Shown here in pieces: positions 30,888-40,891 of a stretch of DNA of 64,000 bases (positions are counted from its first letter, which is position 1; the number at the start of each line of letters is the position of its first letter). The position numbers and the translations under genes are program-made. The stretch spans positions 1-64,000 of the forward strand of contig JAIETP010000025.1 in assembly GCA_019744975.1 (NCBI GenBank). The letters run 5' to 3'. The DNA comes from Burkholderiales bacterium. GTDB lineage: Bacteria > Pseudomonadota > Gammaproteobacteria > Burkholderiales > SG8-41. The notes under the pieces were generated by a model. That model worked only from the letters and a program-made list of their open reading frames with translations, ran no database searches and was not told the origin of the DNA.

Positions 30888-31861
30888 CCGGTTACATCAT
30901 CCGCCGCCTGATTTACGGCCTTTTGGTGCTGGTCGGCGTCAATGTGTTCACCTTCGCGCTGTTCTTTTTTGTCAATTCACCGGATGACATGGCGCGTGCG
31001 CAACTCGGCGCGAAACGGGTGACGCCGGAGGCCGTGGAAAAATGGAAGCGGGAGCGGGGATACGATAAACCATTGTTTTTAAACGAAAAAATGTTGGGCA
31101 CCGCTAAGGTCACCAACACGGTGTTTTTCGAAAAATCGGCGCGGCTGTTTGTCTTTGAATTCGGCGCCTCCGACCAGGGCCGCAACATCGGTTACGACAT
31201 CAGCACCCGCATGTGGCCCAGCCTCGCGGTGCAGCTGCCGGCGTTCATCATCGGGCTGCTGGTGTACATCTCGTTTGCGCTGATGATGGCGTTTTTCCGC
31301 GCGACCTATCTCGATTTCTGGGGCGTGGTGCTGTGTGTGCTGATGATGTCGATTTCCGGCTTGTTCTACATCATCGGCGGCCAGTTCATCTTCGGCAAGT
31401 TATGGAATCTGGTGCCGATCTCCGGCTACGACACGGGTTTTGAGGCGATCAAGTTTCTCGCGCTGCCGGTGCTGATCGGCGTGATCAGCGGCATCGGCGG
31501 CAACGCGCGCTGGTACCGCACCATATTCCTCGAGGAAATCAGCAAGGACTATGTGCGCACCGCGCGCGCCAAGGGGCTTTCGGAAACGCGGGTGCTGTTC
31601 CGCCACGTGTTGCAGAACGCGATGATCCCGATCCTCACCGGCGTGGTGGTGGTGATCCCGCTGCTGTTCATGGGTGCGCTGATCACCGAATCGTTTTTCG
31701 GCATCCCCGGCCTCGGCAGTTACACCATCGACGCCATCAGCCAGCAGGATTTCGCCATCGTGCGGGTGATGGTGTTCCTTGGCTCCGTGCTCTACATCAT
31801 CGGTCTGATCCTGACCGATATTTCCTACACCCTGGTCGATCCGCGGGTGCGGTTTTCATGA
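30884..31861 (+). CDS. ABC transporter permease (DppB/OppB/YejB type)
   Basis: YIIRRLIYGLLVLVGVNVFTFALFF; EEISKDYVRTARAKGLSETRVLFRHVLQNAMIPILT. Confidence 0.92.
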   Translation: MTGYIIRRLIYGLLVLVGVNVFTFALFFFVNSPDDMARAQLGAKRVTPEAVEKWKRERGYDKPLFLNEKMLGTAKVTNTVFFEKSARLFVFEFGASDQGRNIGYDISTRMWPSLAVQLPAFIIGLLVYISFALMMAFFRATYLDFWGVVLCVLMMSISGLFYIIGGQFIFGKLWNLVPISGYDTGFEAIKFLALPVLIGVISGIGGNARWYRTIFLEEISKDYVRTARAKGLSETRVLFRHVLQNAMIPILTGVVVVIPLLFMGALITESFFGIPGLGSYTIDAISQQDFAIVRVMVFLGSVLYIIGLILTDISYTLVDPRVRFS

Positions 31862-33291
31862 CGCCGCTCATTTTCCCTTTTCGTTTCGAGCTGCTGTGGA
31901 GCGATGCGCTGGTGTGGCTGCTGGTGCTGACCGCCATCGGTTTCGCGGCGTACACGCGCAATCATCCGCATCTGCGCGCGCCCTGGGCGCGTGTCGCGCG
32001 TAGCGCCAGCGGCATGGCGGCGGCGACGGTGCTGGCGGCGTTTGTGCTGGTCGGCTTGCTCGATTCCGTGCATTACCGCGCGGCGCTGCCGCCGCAGGGC
32101 GGCAAAACCGCCTATGCCACCGAAGTGCGCAGCCTGCTCGACCGCGTGCTGGAGCCCCTGCGCCTGACCCGTGAAAAAACCTATTCCGCACCGCTGGCCA
32201 CACATCTCTACGCCAAGGAGACCGTGCAAGGGCCCGACGGCAGCGAAACCCGGGTGTTTCCGCGGCTGCGCCATGGCGGCGCGCACCTGAAGGATCCGCA
32301 GGCCGACTGGGGCCGTGATGTTGCGCTGAAGGCCTTCCGCGGCCTGGCTTTCGGCTTGCTGTTCTGGTTCGTCGCGGTGCTTGGTGTCTGCGCGGTTTTG
32401 GCGCGGAGTCCGGACAGCAGCATCGAATCAACCTGGCGCGAGGCCTGGGCCGGGCGCACTGCCGTGCCGTGGCGGGCGGTGTTTTGCGCCTTCGGCCTCA
32501 TGTGTGTGCTGATCGGCCCGGTGGTGGCGCTGGCGCCGTATTACCACGTGCTGGGCACCGACAAGGTCGGCCAGGACGTGTTGTATCAGGCGCTGAAAAG
32601 TATCCGTACCGGCCTGGTCATCGGCACGCTGGCGACGCTGGTGATGCTGCCCTTCGCGCTGGTGCTGGGATTGATGGCGGGTTATTTCAAGGGCTGGATC
32701 GACGACGTCATCCAGTATGTCTACACCACACTGTCGTCGATTCCCGGCGTGCTGCTGATCGCCGCGGCGGTGCTGATGATGCAGGTCTACATCGAGAATC
32801 ATGCCGAGCTGTTCCCGACCACGGAAATCCGTGCCGACATCCGTTTGCTGGCCTTGTGCGTGATTCTCGGCGTCACCAGCTGGACGGGACTGTGCCGGCT
32901 GCTGCGCGGTGAAGCGCTGAAGCTGCGCGAAATGGAATACATCCAGGCGGCGCATGCCTTCGGCGTGTCGCACTGGCGCATCATGATGCGCCACATCACG
33001 CCCAATGTGATGCACATCGTGATGATTGCGTTGGTGATGGATTTCAGCGGCTTGGTGCTGGCCGAGGCGGTGTTGTCCTATGTCGGCGTCGGCGTGGACC
33101 CGTCGATGATCAGTTTCGGCACCATGATCAACAGCGCGCGGCTGGAAATGGCGCGCGAGCCCATGGTGTGGTGGTCGCTGGCAGCGGCATTCATGTTCAT
33201 GCTGACACTGGTTCTGGCGGCGAACCTGTTTGCCGATGCGGTGCGGGATGCCTTTGACCCACGGTTAATCGTGGGCGGAGGGCGGCCATGA
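31858..33291 (+). CDS. ABC transporter permease (DppC/YejE type)
   Basis: LGTDKVGQDVLYQALKSIRTGLVIG; LREMEYIQAAHAFGVSHWRIMMRHITPNVMHIV. Confidence 0.92.
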   Translation: MTPLIFPFRFELLWSDALVWLLVLTAIGFAAYTRNHPHLRAPWARVARSASGMAAATVLAAFVLVGLLDSVHYRAALPPQGGKTAYATEVRSLLDRVLEPLRLTREKTYSAPLATHLYAKETVQGPDGSETRVFPRLRHGGAHLKDPQADWGRDVALKAFRGLAFGLLFWFVAVLGVCAVLARSPDSSIESTWREAWAGRTAVPWRAVFCAFGLMCVLIGPVVALAPYYHVLGTDKVGQDVLYQALKSIRTGLVIGTLATLVMLPFALVLGLMAGYFKGWIDDVIQYVYTTLSSIPGVLLIAAAVLMMQVYIENHAELFPTTEIRADIRLLALCVILGVTSWTGLCRLLRGEALKLREMEYIQAAHAFGVSHWRIMMRHITPNVMHIVMIALVMDFSGLVLAEAVLSYVGVGVDPSMISFGTMINSARLEMAREPMVWWSLAAAFMFMLTLVLAANLFADAVRDAFDPRLIVGGGRP

Positions 33292-35297
33292 ACAAGCCGC
33301 TGCTGAAGGTGGTCGGGCTAACCACGCTGATCCGTGGCGGCTCGATGCCGATGCGCGCCGTGGACGGTATTTCCTTCGAGATCGCCGCCGGCGAGACCTT
33401 TGCGCTGGTCGGCGAATCCGGCTGCGGCAAATCGATGACGGCGCTGTCGATCATGCGTCTGTTGCCGGAGGCCGGCGAGATTGCCGGCGGTGCGGTTGAA
33501 CTCGCGGGCGAGGACCTGCTGGTGCTGCCGGAATCACGCATGCGCGATGTGCGCGGCCGGCGTGTGGCGATGATTTTCCAGGAACCGGGGCTGTCGCTGA
33601 ATCCGGTGATGACGGTCGGCGCGCAGATTGCCGAGGCGGTGACCCGGCACACTGCATTGACCGGCGCTGCCGTGGAAGCGCGGGTATTGGAGCTGCTGGA
33701 TGCGGTACGCATGCCCGACGCGCGGCGGCGCATGACGGAATATCCCTTCCAGATGTCCGGCGGCATGAAACAGCGGGTGATGATCGCCATCGCGCTGGCT
33801 TGTGATCCGGAACTGCTGATTGCCGACGAACCGACCACCGCGCTGGACGTCACGGTGCAGGCGCAGGTGCTGGATCTGCTGCGCGAGCTGCAGCGCAGCC
33901 GCGGCATGGCAATGTTGCTGATTACGCATGATCTCGGCGTGGTGGCGCAGATGGCGCAGCAGGTGGCGGTGATGTATGCCGGAGAAATCATTGAAACGGC
34001 AGCGGTCAACGCCTTTTTTGCCGGACCGGCGCATCCGTACTCGCGGAAGCTGTTCGAGTCATTGCCCGACCGCGCCGGGCGCGGCAAAACCCTGGCCGCG
34101 ATCCGCGGTACGGTGCCGGCACTGACGCGGCAGTTCGCCGGCTGCCGTTTTGCCGAACGTTGCGACAGCGCGTTGGCGCATTGCGCAGATACCATCCCGG
34201 CCTGGGGCGCGGTACGCGACGGCCAACGCGCGAAATGCCACTTGTACGGCAGTGATGATCGAGGATTGAGGATCGAGGAGCGAACTGCTGAATCGTGCGA
34301 TGAAGTTCGTTCCTCAATCCTCACTCCGCAATCCTCAATCCTGCGGATCGAAGACCTGCAAGTCCATTTTCCGATCCGCAAAGGGCTGTTGCAGCGTATC
34401 AAGGGTCAGGTCAAAGCCGTAGACGGTGTGTCCTTAAGTATCGCCCCCGGCCGCACACTGGGCTTGGTCGGTGAATCGGGTTGCGGCAAGACCACAGTCG
34501 GCAAGGGTTTGCTGCGGCTGGTGCCGCCGACCGGAGGGCAGGTACTGTTCGACGGTGTGGATTTGCTGACGCTGGATCGCTCCGCCTTGCGTGATCGCCG
34601 CCGGCATGCGCAGATCATTTTCCAGGATCCCTATGCCTCGCTGAATCCGCGGGTGCGCATCGGTGATGCGCTGGAGGAGGGCATGCTGGCGCTGGGGATT
34701 GGTGGCGGTGAGGAAGAACGCGCCCTGCGTATTAACGCCTTGCTGGTCGAAGTCGGTCTTGCGCCTGATGTCAAAGGCCGTTATCCCCACGAATTTTCCG
34801 GCGGGCAGCGCCAGCGCATCGCGATCGCCCGTGCGCTGTCGGTGGAGCCGCAGCTGATTGTGTGTGATGAGCCTACGAGTGCACTGGATGTGTCGGTGCA
34901 GGCGCAGATTCTCAACCTGCTGAAGCGCCTGCAGCGCGAGAAGGGGCTCGCCTATCTGTTCATCAGCCATAACATGGCAGTGGTTGAATACATGGCGGAT
35001 GAGCTTGCGGTGATGTATCTGGGGCGCATCGTCGAGCGCGGTACGGTGGCGGAAGTGCTGCATGATCCGAAACATCCGTACACCCGGGCGTTGCTGGCCG
35101 CCGTGCCGGTCGCCGATCCCAAGGCGGAGCGCCCGGTGATCCGTGTCGACGGTGACCTGCCGTCACCCGTCAATCCGCCACAGGGTTGTCATTTCCATCC
35201 GCGTTGCGGCGTAGCCCTGCCCTGCTGCGGCAGCGAGTATCCGGATGATCACAACTTCAGCGTGTCACACGCGACGCGCTGCCATCTCTACGGCTGA
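33288..35297 (+). CDS. ABC transporter fused ATP-binding protein (DppDF/YejF type)
   Basis: Two NBDs with Walker A GESGCGKS and GESGCGKT, and two oligopeptide C-terminal domains. Confidence 0.93.
   Translation: MNKPLLKVVGLTTLIRGGSMPMRAVDGISFEIAAGETFALVGESGCGKSMTALSIMRLLPEAGEIAGGAVELAGEDLLVLPESRMRDVRGRRVAMIFQEPGLSLNPVMTVGAQIAEAVTRHTALTGAAVEARVLELLDAVRMPDARRRMTEYPFQMSGGMKQRVMIAIALACDPELLIADEPTTALDVTVQAQVLDLLRELQRSRGMAMLLITHDLGVVAQMAQQVAVMYAGEIIETAAVNAFFAGPAHPYSRKLFESLPDRAGRGKTLAAIRGTVPALTRQFAGCRFAERCDSALAHCADTIPAWGAVRDGQRAKCHLYGSDDRGLRIEERTAESCDEVRSSILTPQSSILRIEDLQVHFPIRKGLLQRIKGQVKAVDGVSLSIAPGRTLGLVGESGCGKTTVGKGLLRLVPPTGGQVLFDGVDLLTLDRSALRDRRRHAQIIFQDPYASLNPRVRIGDALEEGMLALGIGGGEEERALRINALLVEVGLAPDVKGRYPHEFSGGQRQRIAIARALSVEPQLIVCDEPTSALDVSVQAQILNLLKRLQREKGLAYLFISHNMAVVEYMADELAVMYLGRIVERGTVAEVLHDPKHPYTRALLAAVPVADPKAERPVIRVDGDLPSPVNPPQGCHFHPRCGVALPCCGSEYPDDHNFSVSHATRCHLYG
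34261..34342. repeat. palindromic repeat inside the linker of the fused ABC ATPase
   Basis: GAGGATTGAGGATCGAGGAGCGAAC / GTTCGTTCCTCAATCCTCACTCCGCAATCCTCAATCCT inverted arms; shares GAGGATTGAGG and CCGCAATCCTCA with 16980-17028. Confidence 0.75.
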
Positions 35298-35325
35298 GTC
35301 TGCGACGGAGGTTTATAACGAAAGA

Positions 35326-36714
35326 TCAGCGACGCGATTGCGTTGCGACGACAGTGCCGGGCTTTTTGGCGGGCGCACCAGCTTTGATGGTGACCTTGCT
35401 GCGTTTCGCCGGCGCACGTTTGGCGACCGCGGTTTTGGCTGCCGGCTTGGCGCCAGGTTTGCTGGCGACTTTCGCGTTTTTGCTGCGCGCCGTCTTGTAA
35501 GCCTTGGGCAGGGATACCGGGGACGCCGGCAGGTCAGGCAGGTTGGGCGTGGCGCCGGCTGTGGTTTGCACCAGCAGCGGCTGGCCGGTGCGCATCTTGT
35601 TTTTGCCGCCAATGCCGTTGACCTGATTCAGTTCCGCGACGCTCATGCCGTACTTGGCGGCGATTTTTTCCGGCTTTTCGCCGGGTTTGACGGTATGCGC
35701 CTGCCATGACACCAGCGGCTTGTCGTGATTGGCGAGATTGGCGTGGAATATCGCGACCTTGTCACGCGGCAGCACGATGCTTTCCGCCGCATAGGACTTG
35801 ATCACCTGCTTGTTGTGCGCCGGGTTCAGGAATTTGAAGTCTTCGAGCGGAATTTCGGCGAATTTTGCCGCGAGTTTGACGTCGATGTGGCGCTGTACGG
35901 TGACCACTTCGAAATAAGGCTGGTTCGGCACGCTGGCCAGTTTGACGCCGAAGCGCGCCGGGTCGGCGATGATGTTTTTGACGGCGATCAGTTTCGGCAG
36001 GTAATTGCGGGTTTCCGCCGGCATGGTCAGGCTGGCGTAATCCGCCGGCAGACCCTTGGCCTGGTTGCGCGCCACGGCGCGGCCGACGGCGCCTTCGCCC
36101 CAGTTGTAGGAGGCGAGCGCCAGTTCCCAGTCGCCGAACTGGGCATGAAGTTTTTCCAGGTAATCCAGTGCCGCACCGGTGGCGGCAATCACGTCACGCC
36201 GGCCGTCGTACCACCAGTTCTGGCGCAGGCCATAGTGCTTGCCCGTGGACGGGATGAACTGCCACAGGCCCGAGGCATGGGCCTTGGAGTAGGCTTGCGG
36301 GTTATAGGCGGATTCGATCATCGGCAGCAGCGCGATTTCAGCCGGCATCCTGCGCCGCTCGATTTCTTCGATGATGTGGAACAGGTAATGGCTGCTGCGG
36401 TCGACCATGCGCGCGAAATATTCGGGCTTGGTCGAGTAGAAGATCTCCCATTGCCGGACCAGGTCATTGTCCATCGGCTTCATCGTGAACCCACCGCGGA
36501 CTCTTTCCCAGACGTCGCGCGGCGGCGCTTTGACGGTTACAGGTGGTGTTACGACTTCCGGAGCGGGCGCCGGGGCCGGCACGGCCATGGCGGCGATCGG
36601 GTCAGCGGCCGGAGGCGGCGTGGCAACGGTCTGTTCCGCGGTCGGCAGTTGCGCGCAGGCCGCGGCAAACAGGGCGGCAGTCAGCAGGGCGCAGCGGGTG
36701 ATGAGTTTCATCAT
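35326..36714 (-). CDS. mltD: membrane-bound lytic murein transglycosylase D with LysM
   Basis: Lipobox (AAC), PAEIALLPMIESAYNPQAYSKAHASGLWQFIPSTGKHYGL, LysM repeat; K/A-rich C-terminus. Confidence 0.93.
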   Translation of the reverse strand: MMKLITRCALLTAALFAAACAQLPTAEQTVATPPPAADPIAAMAVPAPAPAPEVVTPPVTVKAPPRDVWERVRGGFTMKPMDNDLVRQWEIFYSTKPEYFARMVDRSSHYLFHIIEEIERRRMPAEIALLPMIESAYNPQAYSKAHASGLWQFIPSTGKHYGLRQNWWYDGRRDVIAATGAALDYLEKLHAQFGDWELALASYNWGEGAVGRAVARNQAKGLPADYASLTMPAETRNYLPKLIAVKNIIADPARFGVKLASVPNQPYFEVVTVQRHIDVKLAAKFAEIPLEDFKFLNPAHNKQVIKSYAAESIVLPRDKVAIFHANLANHDKPLVSWQAHTVKPGEKPEKIAAKYGMSVAELNQVNGIGGKNKMRTGQPLLVQTTAGATPNLPDLPASPVSLPKAYKTARSKNAKVASKPGAKPAAKTAVAKRAPAKRSKVTIKAGAPAKKPGTVVATQSRR

Positions 36715-36873
36715 GCGTTCGGTGTCCTGAACAGGCGGATCAACGCCAGAAGATTGCCGGATAGTAGCCGCGGACCGTTATAAAGTCAAACCGGATATTC
36801 CTTCAAAATCAATATTTTATTGTCATATCTGGAGGTGGGGCGCGAGGTCTGTGACTTAGTGCCCGGAAGTGAC

Positions 36874-37650
36874 CTAGAAGTTGTTTTTCCAGTCGCGGAT
36901 TTCCGCCAGCACGCTGACCGGATCGCTGAGTTTTTTTGCCGCCCGCCCGCTGGCGCTGGCGATGATGGCCGGTTCGGCGACACGCAAAAATGGGTTGGTG
37001 GCTTTTTCCTGGGCAATGGTTGAGGGCAGGGTCGGCTGGCCGCGTTCCCGCAGCGCCTGCATCCGTGCTTCCAGTTCCGGCAGCCGGGGGTTGTCCGGTT
37101 CGGCCGCCCGGGCAAATTTGAGGTTGGACAGCGTGTATTCGTGACCGCAATAGACGCGGGTGGCATCGGGCAGGCGGGCCAGACGGGTCAGCGAGTCGTG
37201 CATCTGGCGCGGCGTGCCTTCAAACAGCCGGCCGCAACCTGCCGCGAACAGCGTGTCGCCGCAGAACAGCAGGCCGTCGCCATGAAAGGCGATATGCGAA
37301 CGGGTGTGGCCGGGTATTTCCAGGGTTTCCATTGCAATATTGAAATGCGGCAGCGTGAAGCGCGCACCGTCGGCGAGCCGTTCGCTGACTTCCGCGATGC
37401 GTTCGTCCTTTGGTCCATAAACCGGTACTTTTGTCCGCGCCAGCAAGGCCGCGTTGCCGCCGACATGATCGGCGTGGTGGTGGGTGTTGAGGATGGCGAC
37501 CAGCTGCAGTTTTTCGCGCGCCAGGTAGTCGAGCACCGGTTGCGCATCGCCCGGATCGACCACGGCGGCAAATCCGGCGTCACGGATGGTCCAGATGTAA
37601 TTATCGGCAAATGCGCGCAGCGGCACGACTTGGTATGCAGCCATATTCAA
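36874..37650 (-). CDS. gloB: hydroxyacylglutathione hydrolase (glyoxalase II)
   Basis: FADNYIWTIRD, ILNTHHHADHVGGN, GDTLFAAGCGRLFEGT, GHEYTLSNLKFA. Confidence 0.96.
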   Translation of the reverse strand: MNMAAYQVVPLRAFADNYIWTIRDAGFAAVVDPGDAQPVLDYLAREKLQLVAILNTHHHADHVGGNAALLARTKVPVYGPKDERIAEVSERLADGARFTLPHFNIAMETLEIPGHTRSHIAFHGDGLLFCGDTLFAAGCGRLFEGTPRQMHDSLTRLARLPDATRVYCGHEYTLSNLKFARAAEPDNPRLPELEARMQALRERGQPTLPSTIAQEKATNPFLRVAEPAIIASASGRAAKKLSDPVSVLAEIRDWKNNF

Positions 37651-37694
37651 ACTCCTTCAGGTCATCGGTCGATTATTTGATTTAAACTCCCGAC

Positions 37695-38450
37695 ATGTCA
37701 ATTACAGCCGACGGACTGACCGCGACTGAATGGCTGGCGAGTTCGCCGGGCCAGTACGTTATTACGCGCGAGCAGGCCTATTTCGACGAGGCGGTGGCCG
37801 ATATCTTCGGTTATCACGCACTGCAGCTCGGCCTCGAACAGCTGGACCTGCTGCGCGCCAGCCGCATTCCGCTGCGGGTGCATGCGGGGCCGCAGGGCGC
37901 GGTCGGCCTGCGCGCCGATTTCCGCGACCTGCCGATCGATTCGAACAGCGTCGACCTGATGGTGCTGCCGCACACGCTGGAGTTTTCCGCGCATCCGCAC
38001 CAGGTGGTGCGCGAAGTCGCGCGGGTGCTGCGCCCCGAAGGCCACGTCATCATTTCCGGATTCAATCCGCTGAGCCTGTGGGGCCTGCGCCGGGGTTTTG
38101 GCGCACGCCGAGATTTCCCGTGGAGCGGCGATTTCATCCACCTGGCACGGGTCAAGGACTGGTTTGCGCTGGTCGGCCTTGAAATCGTCGCCGGCTCGAT
38201 GGCCTGTTATGCACCGCCCTGCGCGGAGCAGAAATGGCTGGACCGTTTCGGTTTCATGGAAAAAGCCGGTGACCGCTGGTGGCCGATAGCCGGCGGGGTG
38301 TTTTTCCTGCAGGCGATCAAACGCGTACGCGGCATCCGTCTGATCCTGCCGAAGTGGAGTGATCGCGCGGCACCGCAAAAAAACCTGTCGCCGGTGCCGG
38401 AGCGGGTGCGTGATGAAGAGGGTATGGCGGCAAAGGTGCGCAGCGAATGA
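37695..38450 (+). CDS. SAM-dependent class I methyltransferase
   Basis: NSVDLMVLPHTLEFSAHPHQVVREVARVLRPEGHVIISGFNP. Confidence 0.88.
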   Translation: MSITADGLTATEWLASSPGQYVITREQAYFDEAVADIFGYHALQLGLEQLDLLRASRIPLRVHAGPQGAVGLRADFRDLPIDSNSVDLMVLPHTLEFSAHPHQVVREVARVLRPEGHVIISGFNPLSLWGLRRGFGARRDFPWSGDFIHLARVKDWFALVGLEIVAGSMACYAPPCAEQKWLDRFGFMEKAGDRWWPIAGGVFFLQAIKRVRGIRLILPKWSDRAAPQKNLSPVPERVRDEEGMAAKVRSE

Positions 38451-38480
38451 ATGACGCGAACAAATGAATGACGCGAACAA
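38447..38480. repeat. perfect 17-bp tandem duplication at the rnhA start
   Basis: ATGAATGACGCGAACAA x2 (38447-38463, 38464-38480). Confidence 0.97.
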
Positions 38481-38955
38481 AGAGGTGGCGGCCGGAACCG
38501 AAGCGGGCGGCGTCATCGAGATTTACACCGACGGCGCCTGCAAGGGCAACCCGGGCGTCGGCGGCTGGGGCGCTTTGCTCAGCGGCGGCGGTAAAACCCG
38601 TGAATTGTTCGGCGGCGAAGCCCATACCACCAACAACCGCATGGAACTGACCGCGGTGATCCGCGCGCTGGAGGCCCTGAAGCGCCGCTGCCGCGTGCGC
38701 CTGCACACCGACTCCAAGTATGTGCAGCAGGGCATTTCCGAATGGATCCATGCCTGGAAAAAACGCGGCTGGAAAACTTCTGACAAAAAGCCAGTCAAGA
38801 ATGAAGACCTGTGGCGTGAACTGGATGCGCTGGCGGTGCAGCACGACATCGAATGGTTGTGGGTCAAGGGACATAACGGGCATGACGGTAATGAGCGCGC
38901 CGACGAACTGGCGAACCGGGGCGTTGAAAGTGTAAAACCGGGGCAGGTGGCCTGA
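38464..38955 (+). CDS. rnhA: ribonuclease HI
   Basis: [55 protein letters not shown]. Confidence 0.97.
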   Translation: MNDANKEVAAGTEAGGVIEIYTDGACKGNPGVGGWGALLSGGGKTRELFGGEAHTTNNRMELTAVIRALEALKRRCRVRLHTDSKYVQQGISEWIHAWKKRGWKTSDKKPVKNEDLWRELDALAVQHDIEWLWVKGHNGHDGNERADELANRGVESVKPGQVA

Positions 38956-39686
38956 TGTCGACGCGGCAGATCTTTCTCGATACCGAAACCACGGGCCTTG
39001 ATCCCAAGCTGGGCCACCGCGTGATTGAGGTTGCCGGTGTCGAAATGGTCAACCGGCGGCTGACCGGTAAACATTTCCACCGTTATCTGAATCCCGGTCG
39101 TGACAGCGAAGAGGGTGCGCTGCAGGTGCACGGCCTGACCACGGAGTTCCTCAGCGACAAACCGAAATTCGCCGAAATCGCCGACGAGTTTCTGGATTAC
39201 ATCTCGGGCGCTGAACTGATCATCCATAACGCGCCCTTCGATATCGGCTTCCTCGACAGCGAACTGGCGCTGGCGCGCAAAAAACGCCTGAAAACCTATT
39301 GTCCGGAAGTGACCGACACCCTGCGCATGGCCAAGGATCTGCATCCGGGCAAACGCAACGGCCTCGATGCCCTGTGCGACCGTTACCAGATCGACAACTC
39401 GGCGCGCACACTGCACGGTGCTTTACTGGACGCGGAACTGCTGGCCGAAGTTTATCTGGCGATGACCCGCGGCCAGGAAAGCCTGATCATCGAAACCGAG
39501 ACCGTACGCACTGAAGCCAGTGTGCCGGGATTCAAACGTGGTGAACTGAAGCTGACGGTGCTTCGCGCAAGTGCGGAAGAAATCGCCGCGCATGAAGCGC
39601 AACTGGTGGACATCGACAAGGCCAGTGGCGGCGCGGTGTGGAAAGCGATGAGCGCGGACAAGGGCACACTTGAAGCGAAGCATTGA
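38955..39686 (+). CDS. dnaQ: DNA polymerase III epsilon subunit
   Basis: RQIFLDTETTGLDPKLGHRVIEVAGVEMV, exonuclease motifs; adjacent to rnhA as usual. Confidence 0.96.
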   Translation: MSTRQIFLDTETTGLDPKLGHRVIEVAGVEMVNRRLTGKHFHRYLNPGRDSEEGALQVHGLTTEFLSDKPKFAEIADEFLDYISGAELIIHNAPFDIGFLDSELALARKKRLKTYCPEVTDTLRMAKDLHPGKRNGLDALCDRYQIDNSARTLHGALLDAELLAEVYLAMTRGQESLIIETETVRTEASVPGFKRGELKLTVLRASAEEIAAHEAQLVDIDKASGGAVWKAMSADKGTLEAKH

Positions 39687-39766
39687 TGAGCGGCTTCGGG
39701 CCTGCTCTTGCGCAAGAGCGGATATCAATATAAGTATTTGATTTTATTGATTATTTTTTGCCACCT

Positions 39767-40861
39767 TTATGCGGTCAGCGCCAGCAGCTGCCGGAACGAA
39801 TCCTCGAACTGCTTCAAGCCTTCCACCTGTAATTCCTGCCCGGCCGCATCCATGTCGATGCCGAAACGCTGCAGCGCTGCGAATTGTTCGCGCGCGGCAT
39901 CAATGTCGGTTTCCAGCGTGGCTTCCGCCTTGCCGTGGTCGCGGAACGCCGCCAGCGTGGCATCGGGCACCGTGTTGATGGTCTGCGGGCCGATCAGTGA
40001 TTCGATGTACAACACATCGTTGTAAGCCGGGTTTTTGGTGCCGGTGCTGGCCCACAGCATGGCCTGCGGCCGGGCGCCGCGTTTGGCAAGTGCGCCGAAG
40101 GCAGCATCCGAAAACGTTGTCAGATAATCCTGGTACGCCAGTTTGGCCAGCGCCACCGCCGATCGGCCGCGCAAGGCCAGCGCTTCGCCGCCGATGGTTT
40201 CGAGGCGTCTGTCGATCAGGGTATCAACGCGGCTCAAGAACAGGCTGGCGACTGATTTGACCTTGCCCGCATCACCGCCGGCCTCGACGTGGCGACTGAT
40301 GCCGCGCACATAGGCCTCGGCCACGTCGCGCACATGGCGCAGCGAAAACATCAGCGTGACATTGACCGAACAGCCGTGGGCAACCAGTTCTTCGATTGCG
40401 GTGAGGCCGGCATCGGTGGCCGGCACCTTGATCAGCAGGTTGTCGCGGGCCACTGCGGCTTTCAGTCGCAGCCCGGCGGCCAGCGTTCCTGCAGCGTCAT
40501 GCGCAAGCGCCGGCGACACTTCGAGGCTGACATAACCGTCGTCACCGGTGGTCGATTTGTACTGCGGCAGCAACAGGTCGCAGGCCGCCTGGATGTCGGC
40601 GATGGCCAGCGTCTCGTAACGCTGTTCAGCTGTCAACGCCGGGTCGCTTTTCAGTTTCTGCAGTTCTTCGCGGTAATGCGGGCTTTCGCTGATCGCCTTG
40701 AAAAAAATTGTCGGGTTCGAGGTCACGCCGGCGATGCGGTCTTCAGCGACCAGTTTTTTCAGCGTGCCTTCCTGCAGCAGTGTGCGCGACAGGTTGTCCA
40801 GCCAGATGCGCTGGCCCAGTGAGTGCAGGCGGAGCAGGGGATTGGGATTGATTTTGGCCAC
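39767..40861 (-). CDS. tal: transaldolase
   Basis: IAGVTSNPTIFFKAI, LLIKVPATDAGLTAIEEL, ASLFLSRVDT. Confidence 0.93.
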   Translation of the reverse strand: MAKINPNPLLRLHSLGQRIWLDNLSRTLLQEGTLKKLVAEDRIAGVTSNPTIFFKAISESPHYREELQKLKSDPALTAEQRYETLAIADIQAACDLLLPQYKSTTGDDGYVSLEVSPALAHDAAGTLAAGLRLKAAVARDNLLIKVPATDAGLTAIEELVAHGCSVNVTLMFSLRHVRDVAEAYVRGISRHVEAGGDAGKVKSVASLFLSRVDTLIDRRLETIGGEALALRGRSAVALAKLAYQDYLTTFSDAAFGALAKRGARPQAMLWASTGTKNPAYNDVLYIESLIGPQTINTVPDATLAAFRDHGKAEATLETDIDAAREQFAALQRFGIDMDAAGQELQVEGLKQFEDSFRQLLALTA

Positions 40862-40891
40862 GGTGATCTCGATTCGTGTTCAGGCAGAACT

